Assembly (NCBI GenBank): GCA_051162045.1
Contig: JBISDI010000046.1
DNA from: Anaerozeibacter quisquiliarum
Lineage (GTDB): Bacteria > Bacillota > Clostridia > Christensenellales > Aristaeellaceae
Length of the DNA stretch: 28,337 nucleotides
Strand: one strand, 5' to 3'
Position 1 is the stretch's first letter; each line of letters starts with the position of its first letter. The translations under genes and the position numbers were made by a program. Below are positions 14,247 through 21,212 of this stretch, one piece after another. The notes below the pieces were generated by a model that searched no databases, was not told the DNA's origin, and worked only from the letters and a program-made list of their open reading frames with translations.

Positions 14247-14462
14247 TTATGTCGTGTGCTTTTCTTCCGGAAGCGCGACGCGAATTTGTTCAAAGACACC
14301 GTCTGCCGAAGCAAAGCGGATGTTCAGTCCGGTTTTCGGAATTTCAATTACCGTGATCCGCTTGCCGTCTTTGATTTGCAATGTGCCGGTCCGCGCGTTA
14401 AGGGTTCCAACCATCTTTCCTCTCGGGGTTCTGACTTCCGTGATTCTCTGACTGTTTATCAC
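14247..14462 (-). CDS. Possible 71-aa beta-rich protein, unknown
   Basis: The frame is open from 14783, but the part upstream of 14462 overlaps the strong rightward promoter and reads poorly as protein. GTG 14462 has GGAGG 8 bases upstream. The product (ITEVRTPRGKMVGTLNARTG, LQIKDGKRITVIEIPKTGLN, IRFASADGVFEQIRVALPEE) looks like a compact beta fold with alternating hydrophobic residues. It lies between the phage block and the defence genes and could belong to a lysogeny or control module. No family recognised. Confidence 0.5.
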   Translation of the reverse strand: MINSQRITEVRTPRGKMVGTLNARTGTLQIKDGKRITVIEIPKTGLNIRFASADGVFEQIRVALPEEKHTT

Positions 14463-14604
14463 TGTGTTGTCCTCCATAGGTTCAAATTTGTTTGGCTCGT
14501 CCAAGCCATTGGATAGCGGGTCTCGAGGCGGCCTCACGGTCAGAAATCGTACTTGGGTTTGCTGTGGTTTCATCTGTTCTGCTTCTATTGATTTGCGTTT
14601 GTTC

Positions 14605-14633
14605 TTGACATCAGTAATGTTGGTTGGTATAAT
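14605..14633 (+). promoter_or_regulatory. Perfect-consensus sigma-A promoter
   Basis: TTGACA at 14605-14610 and TATAAT at 14628-14633 are separated by exactly 17 bases, with TG one base before the -10 (extended -10). Transcription should start near 14640 and run into the gene at 14817 with a leader of about 175 bases. Such a perfect promoter implies high basal expression unless repressed. Confidence 0.85.
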
Positions 14634-14708
14634 GTTGTAACTGGTTTTGTTGGTTCTATTTGTTGGAAATCGAGCGACGAGTTGTCCCATGCCGAGCAAT
14701 AAAAAATC

Positions 14709-14783
14709 CCTGTGATTGCTCACAGGAATCAGCTTGTAGTCCATTGAGTTCGGGTCAAGTGTAAATCGGGTCAATGCGGTCAA
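14709..14783. promoter_or_regulatory. Dyad and short direct repeats in the leader
   Basis: CCTGTGA-TTGC-TCACAGG (14709-14726) is a perfect 7-bp dyad. Read on the minus strand it is followed by six T, so it may stop antisense transcription. Read on the plus strand it may be an operator. Further along, CGGGTCAA at 14751 and 14767 and GCGGTCAA at 14776 form three direct repeats. No other gene is evident between 14463 and 14816. Confidence 0.45.
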
Positions 14784-14816
14784 TAGAGTAAATGGGTTTC
14801 TACGGAGGCAAAAACC

Positions 14817-15665
14817 GTGGCAAACAATGTCTATCCCGTCCTATGCGGCGGCACATATTTCACCTTGATCCTCGAAGCGCGAAAACAGCGAACAAGTCAG
14901 CGCAGCCGGTATAATGGCGAGCAGGACGGCTTGTCACAAACCGATACCCTTGCCGGGCTTGGCAGGGTGGTCTATCCCGAATACATCCCGCCCGTAAACA
15001 GGCAGACATTCAGAACGAATGCGAATGCCTATAAGTCCTGCGCCGACGATGGGAGCAACCTATCGTTTTTGTTGCCCGACAGGGTGGCCGCCTTTGACAA
15101 ACGCGTCCGAACCGAGTATCCGCAGGCACTAAAAGCTATGTGCATCTTCACAGAGCAGTTCCTGGAAGTGGGTACCAGCATCAACAGGGAGGAGTGGCTT
15201 TTGAAAGCGCTGCTCGACCTGATAGAAACAGACCCCAGCATTGACGACAATCAAGAATTCTTTATATGCAGCGACGGGCAAGGCGTGACGAAGGCCACGC
15301 TCCGTCGGATGAGTGATTTCGCCCTTCAGCCTCTCTTATTGGGCGTATGGCATTATGCCGTTGTACACCGAAAAGACAATAAATCTGGCAAAAGCACGTT
15401 TGATGCGTGGTGCCCGTCACGAGACCGAGCCGAACGAAAATATGAGGGCAATATGGGAGACGGAATTGAGAGACAGGTTCATGTAGAGGCTATAAAACCC
15501 CCTGCCGATGGAATCATCGCAAAAAAGGAGCTGACGGCAAGCACAGAAACGATGCCACCCTTTGTTGACACAGACCCTAAAAGGGTAACCGTCAACAATT
15601 ATGGAACCGTCCAAAACCAGAAGTTCATCTCTATAGAGACGATGAACGGCGATATTCATCTTTGA
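14817..15665 (+). CDS. Unknown protein with C-terminal N/Q-rich signalling-like motif (protein A)
   Basis: 282 residues from GTG 14817, with GGAGG 8 bases upstream. I do not recognise a named family, although I believe relatives are common in gut Firmicutes. The N-terminus YPVLCGGTYFTLILEARKQR is followed by a mostly helical region (DKRVRTEYPQALKAMCIFTE, REEWLLKALLDLIETDPSID, LQPLLLGVWHYAVVHRKDNK). No transmembrane or catalytic motif stands out. The last 24 residues (259-282) switch to a polar, N/Q-rich, G-bounded sequence beginning VNNYGTVQNQKF, which resembles the start of the next protein. It is first in the transcript from the strong promoter. A sensor or effector half of a two-gene defence module is my inference. 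Confidence 0.8.
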   Translation: MANNVYPVLCGGTYFTLILEARKQRTSQRSRYNGEQDGLSQTDTLAGLGRVVYPEYIPPVNRQTFRTNANAYKSCADDGSNLSFLLPDRVAAFDKRVRTEYPQALKAMCIFTEQFLEVGTSINREEWLLKALLDLIETDPSIDDNQEFFICSDGQGVTKATLRRMSDFALQPLLLGVWHYAVVHRKDNKSGKSTFDAWCPSRDRAERKYEGNMGDGIERQVHVEAIKPPADGIIAKKELTASTETMPPFVDTDPKRVTVNNYGTVQNQKFISIETMNGDIHL

Positions 15666-15676
15666 GGGATAGAGAT

Positions 15677-16273
15677 ATGGGGAACATTGAGAATTACGCA
15701 AATGTGGAAAATCAGACCATAATCCAGATTCAGAATATGTCGGGGAACATCGGTGTCCCCTATGTGGTTCTGCCTCAGCAGGTCTCAACCAAACGCAGCA
15801 CGTCAAACACGGCGTTTACCCTGAATACGGACTATTACAATCTGTTTGTTATTGGAAACGAAACCTTCTCTGATGGACACTTCATCGTCCCGAAAGACAG
15901 GGCCTTGACTGAGAGTATGATGCCCGAAAACAAAGCGCAGTTTTCCGCGTTAACAGACGAGGCAATAGCGCGAATCAAAACCTTTCCATCCATTTTCGCA
16001 AGTGAAAATCACAATTGCGGTAAAACCGACGACGACCATCAAGCTATCTTTGGGCTTGTCAACGAAGTGCGGATTCAGGATAACGGTATCAAGATTCACT
16101 TCCAGGCTCTGTGGCCTATTCCACAGCAACGCCTGAACGAGATCTCTTTCAAGATAGGCATTCAAGGCTCGTCCGCGTTCAATGAATTGGACCGAACCCA
16201 CTGGGCAATCAAGCAGTTGAACTTGATTGAAGAGTTGAGAGCAGCGGGAATAAGCGTCCTTGCGCCGACGTAA
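15677..16273 (+). CDS. Unknown protein with matching N-terminal motif (protein B)
   Basis: 198 residues from ATG 15677 (GAGGGATAGAG just upstream), 11 bases after the stop of protein A. Residues 4-26 (IENYANVENQTIIQIQNMSG and following) match the C-terminus of protein A at 10 of 23 positions. The rest is a globular domain: YYNLFVIGNETFSDGHFIVP, ALTESMMPENKAQF, ARIKTFPSIFASENHN, AIFGLVNEVRIQDNGIKIHF, ending in RTHWAIKQLNLIEELRAAGI. I do not know a function for this domain. The shared motif and tight spacing suggest A and B act together, with the motif as meeting point. Confidence 0.8.
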   Translation: MGNIENYANVENQTIIQIQNMSGNIGVPYVVLPQQVSTKRSTSNTAFTLNTDYYNLFVIGNETFSDGHFIVPKDRALTESMMPENKAQFSALTDEAIARIKTFPSIFASENHNCGKTDDDHQAIFGLVNEVRIQDNGIKIHFQALWPIPQQRLNEISFKIGIQGSSAFNELDRTHWAIKQLNLIEELRAAGISVLAPT

Positions 16274-16357
16274 ACCCCATCATCCCCAATTAACTACTGT
16301 ATTCCTGTCCAAAATGTGCTAAAATTGTCAATGTGAAATGAAACGGAGGGTTCCGAA

Positions 16358-16561
16358 ATGAGCAATGAACCTGAAAACATCGCACCCGAGAAGTGGGTAA
16401 ATCTTGAAGATATCGCAGTCCACCTCAGCATGAGCGAAGACACCGTGCGGACGTGGGTCAAAGAGAGCAAGCTTCCGTTTTACCGGGTCGGAAAGCGATA
16501 CAAATTTAAAATCTCGGAAGTAGATGAATGGATACGAGCAGGAAAAATGGATGACAAATGA
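16358..16561 (+). CDS. Excisionase-like helix-turn-helix DNA-binding protein
   Basis: 67 residues. The pattern WVNLEDIAVHLSMSEDTVRT, WVKESKLPFYRVGKRYKFKI, SEVDEWIRAG is the winged helix-turn-helix of the HTH_17/excisionase (MerR-like) family. A GGAGGG site lies upstream of ATG 16358. It stands alone just before the large helicase gene and after an 84-base gap, a common position for the autoregulator of a restriction operon. Excisionase of an integrative element is the alternative, but no integrase gene is nearby. Confidence 0.87.
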   Translation: MSNEPENIAPEKWVNLEDIAVHLSMSEDTVRTWVKESKLPFYRVGKRYKFKISEVDEWIRAGKMDDK

Positions 16562-16589
16562 TTCATTGAAAATCTAAGGAGCCAACAAC

Positions 16590-19500
16590 ATGCAAATGCC
16601 CGAGATGCTCGACAATGTGAGTAAAACCGTCAAAGACGACTTGGCGGCAACCATAGCCAAAGGCGACAAGCTGTCAATAGCGGCGGCGTGTTTCTCCATA
16701 TATGCATATCAGGCTCTCAGAAAGCAGCTTGACGGCATTGCTGAATTGCGCTTCATCTTTACTTCTCCAACATTTCTTCAGGAGAAGGCTCCTAAAGAAA
16801 AACGGGAGTTCTATATTCCGCGCCTTGGCCGCGAACGATCCCTCTACGGCACGGAATTCGAGGTAAAACTCCGCAACGAACTGACGCAGAAGGCCATTGC
16901 CCGGGAGTGTGCTGATTGGATTCGAAAGAAAGTACAATTCCGTTCGAACCTCACCGGTGGTAACATCAGCGGCTTTATGAATGTGGCCGGAACGGAAACC
17001 GTTACCTATATGCCGCTCCATGGTTTCACCACTTCCGATATTGGCTGCGAGCGCGGCAACAACATCATTAATCCGGTCAATAAGATGTTTGCACCGCTTT
17101 CCGGCGAATACATCCGCATGTTTGACCAGATTTGGAACGACAAGAGCTTGATGCAGGACGTGACCGAGCAGGTCATCGACGGCATCACCGTCGCCTATAA
17201 CGAAAACGCGGCGGAGTTTATTTACTTTGTGGCGATATACAACATCTTCAGCGAGTTCTTGGAGGATATCTCCGAGGACGTCCTGCCGAACGAGGCGACC
17301 GGCTTCAAAGAGAGCAAGATTTGGGGTATGCTCTATACATTCCAGAAGGACGCAGTACTGGCGATCATCAACAAGCTTGAATCCTTCAACGGATGTATCC
17401 TTGCGGACAGTGTGGGATTGGGCAAGACGTTTACGGCCCTCGCTGTGATCAAGTACTACGCGAACCGGAACCGCTCCGTGCTTGTCCTATGCCCAAAGAA
17501 GCTGTCGGACAACTGGAATACCTTCAGGGATAATTACACCAACAACCCCATAGCGGCCGACCGCTTGCGGTACGACGTGCTGTACCACACCGATCTTTCA
17601 AGGGAACATGGCAAGTCCAATGGGCTTGATCTGGACAGGCTCAACTGGGGCAACTATGACCTTGTGGTCATTGACGAATCCCACAATTTCAGAAACGGCG
17701 GCGAGGTCTATGGCGAAGATCGCCGCGAAAATCGATACCTTCGTTTGATGAACCGCGTCATCCGCACCGGTGTTAAAACGAAGGTGTTGATGCTTTCGGC
17801 GACTCCGGTCAACAACCGCTTCACCGATTTACGGCATCAGCTTGAACTCGCCTACGAGGGCGACCCGAGCCTTATCAACGAAAAACTCGGCACGCGGCGC
17901 ACCATAGATGAAATATTCCGCAGCGCTCAGAAGGCGTTCAATTCGTGGAACAGGCTGGATGAGCGCGAGCGGACCACGGACTCGCTTTTGAAATCTTTGG
18001 ACTTTGACTTCTTTGAGGTGCTGGACAGTGTGACGATTGCTCGGTCTCGCAAACACATTCAAAAGTACTACAATATGGGCGAAATCGGCTCGTTCCCCGA
18101 ACGGTTGAAACCCATATCCAAGCGCCCTCGGCTGACAGATCTAAGGAGCGCGATTAACTATACCGAGATTTACGATCAGCTGATGCTGCTAAACCTCTCG
18201 ATCTACATTCCCACCGATTTCATCTTCCCCAGCATGCTCCAAAAGTATGTGGACATGTCGCGGAACATCAATCGTGCCGGGCGTGAAATGGGCATACGCC
18301 GTTTGATGAGCATAAACCTTTTGAAACGGCTCGAAAGCTCCGTCGAATCCTTCCGGCTCACTGTGGGGCGCGTCAAGAAGCTGATTGATGATACCATCGC
18401 AGAAATCGACGCATACGTCAGTGGAGGCAGCTCGGTCATCAATGGGCGTGAACTGTCGGATGATGATGTGGACTTTGACGACGACGACCGCAACACAGAC
18501 TACTTCGCCGCCGAACACAGCATCCGGATTGACCTTGCCGATATGGACTATAAGACGTGGCGGGACAGGCTCTCTGAGGACGCAGAAACGCTTGCGCTGC
18601 TGAAAATGATGATAGATGATATCACGCCCGAACACGACACCAAACTGCAAACGCTTTATGGCTTGATTGAGGATAAGCTGAAAAACCCGATCAATCCCGG
18701 CAACCGAAAAATACTTATTTTTTCGGCGTTTTCAGATACGGTGGAGTATCTTTACAAGCATGTAAGTGCATTCGTGAAATCAAATTTTGGGCTTGATACT
18801 GCGATGATTACCGGCAGCGTGGATGGCAAGACGACGATCAAGGGGCAGCGTGCGTCGATGAACGATGTTTTGACCCTTTTCTCGCCTATTTCCAAGGATA
18901 AAGACTTGCTGATGCCAAACAATCCAAACGACATCTCCGTGCTGATCGCCACGGACTGCATCTCGGAAGGTCAGAACCTGCAGGATTGCGACTACTGCGT
19001 CAATTATGACATTCATTGGAATCCTGTGCGGATCATCCAGCGGTTCGGGCGTATTGACCGTATCGGCAGCCGCAACGCCGTGATTCAGCTTGTGAACTTC
19101 TGGCCGGACGTGAATTTGGACGAGTACCTTTCCTTGAAAGGGCGCGTGGAAACCCGTATGCGTATTTCCGTAATGACCGCCACGGGTGACGACAATCCCA
19201 TCGACCCCGAAGAGCAAGGCGACCTCGATTACCGCAAGGCACAACTAAAACGGCTGCAAGAGGAAGTCGTGGACATTGAAGATATGCAGTCGGGCATCTC
19301 CATTATGGATTTGGGCCTGAACGAGTTCCGGCTTGACCTGCTGGAATATGTAAAGCAAAACGGCGATATGGATGGCGTTCCGTTCGGGCTACACGCAGTT
19401 GTACCCGCATCGGAGGACTGTCCGCCGGGCGTGGTGTTCGTGCTGAAAAACCGCAACAACAGCGTGAACATCGACAAGCAGAACCGCCTGCATCCATTCT

Positions 19501-19823
19501 ATATGGTTTATATCGGGACGGATGGCGAAGTGGTCTGCGACCATCTCTCGCCCAAGGAACTGCTTGATAAGACACGCGCCCTTTGCAAGGGCAAGAAAAC
19601 CCCTGTGATGGACGCGTGCCGGGCGTTCAACGCTGAAACGAAGGATGGGCGCGATATGCGGAGCGTTTCCGCCCTGCTATCGGATGCAATTAATTCAATC
19701 ATAGCAGTAAAGGCGCAAAGCGATATTGACAGTTTGTTCAGCCCGGGCGGCACGTCTGCGCTGAATACCAAAATCAGCGGGCTCGACGATTTCGAGTTGA
19801 TCTGCTTCCTTGTTGTGAGGTGA
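16590..19823 (+). CDS. Large SNF2/RapA-like helicase with PLD-like N-terminus
   Basis: 1077 residues, with AAGGAG 8 bases before ATG 16590. The N-terminal ~200 residues resemble the phospholipase-D-like domain found on such helicases (LSIAAACFSIYAYQALRKQL, ELRFIFTSPTF), but I see no intact HxK(x4)D motif. Helicase motifs: DSVGLGKT (273-280), DESH (362-365), LSATPVNNRF, IATDCISEGQNLQDCDYCVN, and QRFGRIDRIG (817-826). An acidic stretch (SDDDVDFDDDDRNTD) lies near residue 635. It translocates on DNA with ATP; in this operon it is an extra motor in addition to the type III Res helicase. DUF4391 follows four bases after its stop. Confidence 0.92.
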   Translation: MQMPEMLDNVSKTVKDDLAATIAKGDKLSIAAACFSIYAYQALRKQLDGIAELRFIFTSPTFLQEKAPKEKREFYIPRLGRERSLYGTEFEVKLRNELTQKAIARECADWIRKKVQFRSNLTGGNISGFMNVAGTETVTYMPLHGFTTSDIGCERGNNIINPVNKMFAPLSGEYIRMFDQIWNDKSLMQDVTEQVIDGITVAYNENAAEFIYFVAIYNIFSEFLEDISEDVLPNEATGFKESKIWGMLYTFQKDAVLAIINKLESFNGCILADSVGLGKTFTALAVIKYYANRNRSVLVLCPKKLSDNWNTFRDNYTNNPIAADRLRYDVLYHTDLSREHGKSNGLDLDRLNWGNYDLVVIDESHNFRNGGEVYGEDRRENRYLRLMNRVIRTGVKTKVLMLSATPVNNRFTDLRHQLELAYEGDPSLINEKLGTRRTIDEIFRSAQKAFNSWNRLDERERTTDSLLKSLDFDFFEVLDSVTIARSRKHIQKYYNMGEIGSFPERLKPISKRPRLTDLRSAINYTEIYDQLMLLNLSIYIPTDFIFPSMLQKYVDMSRNINRAGREMGIRRLMSINLLKRLESSVESFRLTVGRVKKLIDDTIAEIDAYVSGGSSVINGRELSDDDVDFDDDDRNTDYFAAEHSIRIDLADMDYKTWRDRLSEDAETLALLKMMIDDITPEHDTKLQTLYGLIEDKLKNPINPGNRKILIFSAFSDTVEYLYKHVSAFVKSNFGLDTAMITGSVDGKTTIKGQRASMNDVLTLFSPISKDKDLLMPNNPNDISVLIATDCISEGQNLQDCDYCVNYDIHWNPVRIIQRFGRIDRIGSRNAVIQLVNFWPDVNLDEYLSLKGRVETRMRISVMTATGDDNPIDPEEQGDLDYRKAQLKRLQEEVVDIEDMQSGISIMDLGLNEFRLDLLEYVKQNGDMDGVPFGLHAVVPASEDCPPGVVFVLKNRNNSVNIDKQNRLHPFYMVYIGTDGEVVCDHLSPKELLDKTRALCKGKKTPVMDACRAFNAETKDGRDMRSVSALLSDAINSIIAVKAQSDIDSLFSPGGTSALNTKISGLDDFELICFLVVR

Positions 19824-19827
19824 CATT

Positions 19828-20439
19828 ATGCTGGGATTGCCCCGTTCGACCGAGGTGAACCGCCGTGTGCCAAAGGAGAAGCTTTACGCCAACGCGACGC
19901 TTACGCCCCGGTTGCGCGATCTGATAAAGGATCAGATCGAAGCGGTTCACTGGCGAAACAAGCTCGCGGACAGCACAGTGGGCGTGAGCGCCGGCGAGAC
20001 AGTCTGCGAATTACAGGTATTCGAGGTAGAACTGCGTCAGCGCAGCCTGGACAAGCGCGTCCTCTCCGCCATTGCGAAGGCGATTCCTTACAAAATCTTG
20101 TTCGTTCTCACTTTCGGTAACGAAGCGCAGGCGTGGATAGAGGCGTCCGGCGTCTTTTATAGCTCCGAGTGGATGCCCCTGGACGAGCTCAAGCTGCGCT
20201 TTGATGGCCTGAATCTGGATGCCGCTTACGAAGATTTGGCGCGGCAGATTGCCGGAGGGCGGCTTGGAAAAGACGGTGATATCGCGGAGGCCGTCGACCG
20301 TGACAGGAAACACCAGAAACTTGAACGTAAGATTGCCGCATTGGAAAAGAAAATCCTGCGGGAGAAGCAGTTCAACAGGCAGGTGGAACTGAACGGTGAA
20401 CTTAAAAGGCTGCGGGCAGAGTTGGAGGAATTGACATGA
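19828..20439 (+). CDS. DUF4391 protein
   Basis: 203 residues matching DUF4391: LGLPRSTEVNRRVPKEKLYA, LRDLIKDQIEAVHWRNKLAD, VCELQVFEVELRQRSLDKRV, LSAIAKAIPYKILFVLTFGN, then YEDLARQIA and a C-terminal coiled coil (LERKIAALEKKILREKQFNR). The function of DUF4391 is not known to me. It regularly accompanies an SNF2 helicase and type III methyltransferase genes, so it is probably a structural or regulatory subunit of that machinery. It starts 4 bases after the helicase stop and its own stop overlaps the next start (ATGA), both signs of translational coupling. Confidence 0.9.
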   Translation: MLGLPRSTEVNRRVPKEKLYANATLTPRLRDLIKDQIEAVHWRNKLADSTVGVSAGETVCELQVFEVELRQRSLDKRVLSAIAKAIPYKILFVLTFGNEAQAWIEASGVFYSSEWMPLDELKLRFDGLNLDAAYEDLARQIAGGRLGKDGDIAEAVDRDRKHQKLERKIAALEKKILREKQFNRQVELNGELKRLRAELEELT

Positions 20440-21212
20440 GGGACAAGCGCTTAAAAGGGCAGACGTGGTTTTCCCTTTGTGCGTTACTATTGATAATTGT
20501 GCATACTCTATTCAGAATCACAGCGCCATATCCGTGGCTAGAGCATGTTTGGGAAGCAGGCGATTTGATAACCTTTGTCGGGACAATGGTGTTAGGATAT
20601 GTTGCTTATTGGCAAACAAACAACGCCAATGAAACAAACAATAGATTATTGAAGCTTGAAGAGGCGCGCTATAAACTAGAATTGCGCCCGTTTATTATGG
20701 TTACTGATTTTAAGGCATACGCAAAGATTGAAAGTGAATTGTTGAATAATCCCGATCGGCTTTATATTTCAGTGGCACCAAATGCGGATTTAAGTCAGCA
20801 TATACTCTGTATTGAAATGGCGTTGGCCAATACTACAAACTCCTTTATCACTGCTGAGTATTCTGGTGCTAAATCGAAAGATGGAGCGGAATGGAGAAAT
20901 TCGGCTGGCAATCAAGGTAATTTGAAAATAGCTATTAACGGAGGGAATACGGGCAATGTTGTCTTTTACGCCCCAAGCGATTTCTTCAAAGGGATGTGCG
21001 GTCAAAATATTCGCTTTCGATTTATATTAGAAAACCGACTTAGCAAGGCCTACGCCCAAGAGTTTGATATGATTGTCACTGCACTTTCTAGTACTTCTGT
21101 CGGCTGTTCGCCAACAGGGAAATGGTTTTTAAGCATGCGCATTCAAAACCATTCAATTGCTCGTTTTGAAACTAATAATGGGAAAACCATTGAAATTCCG
21201 GAGGAACTCTAG
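20436..21212 (+). CDS. Two-helix membrane protein of unknown function
   Basis: 258 residues. Two hydrophobic segments, about 11-29 (WFSLCALLLIIVHTLFRITA) and 42-60 (GDLITFVGTMVLGYVAYWQ), form a membrane hairpin. A short coiled coil (ETNNRLLKLEEARYKLEL) and a probable beta-rich domain of about 180 residues follow, likely cytoplasmic on both topology and lack of a signal peptide. The gene overlaps DUF4391 by four bases and abuts mod directly. Its DNA is clearly richer in A+T than the neighbours, which suggests separate origin. I recognise no family. Membrane anchors in defence operons often carry effectors, but nothing proves that here. Confidence 0.85.
   Translation: MRDKRLKGQTWFSLCALLLIIVHTLFRITAPYPWLEHVWEAGDLITFVGTMVLGYVAYWQTNNANETNNRLLKLEEARYKLELRPFIMVTDFKAYAKIESELLNNPDRLYISVAPNADLSQHILCIEMALANTTNSFITAEYSGAKSKDGAEWRNSAGNQGNLKIAINGGNTGNVVFYAPSDFFKGMCGQNIRFRFILENRLSKAYAQEFDMIVTALSSTSVGCSPTGKWFLSMRIQNHSIARFETNNGKTIEIPEEL

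Noticed and set aside
14463..14783. N-terminal extension of the 71-aa minus-strand gene up to 14783
   Set aside because: No ribosome site fits the upstream starts, the translation lacks protein-like character, and the DNA holds a perfect promoter for the other strand. GTG 14462 with GGAGG is preferred.
16274..16357. A promoter in the gap before the HTH regulator gene (TAAAAT at 16320)
   Set aside because: No acceptable -35 lies at the right distance, so the operon may have its own start here but I cannot support it from the sequence.
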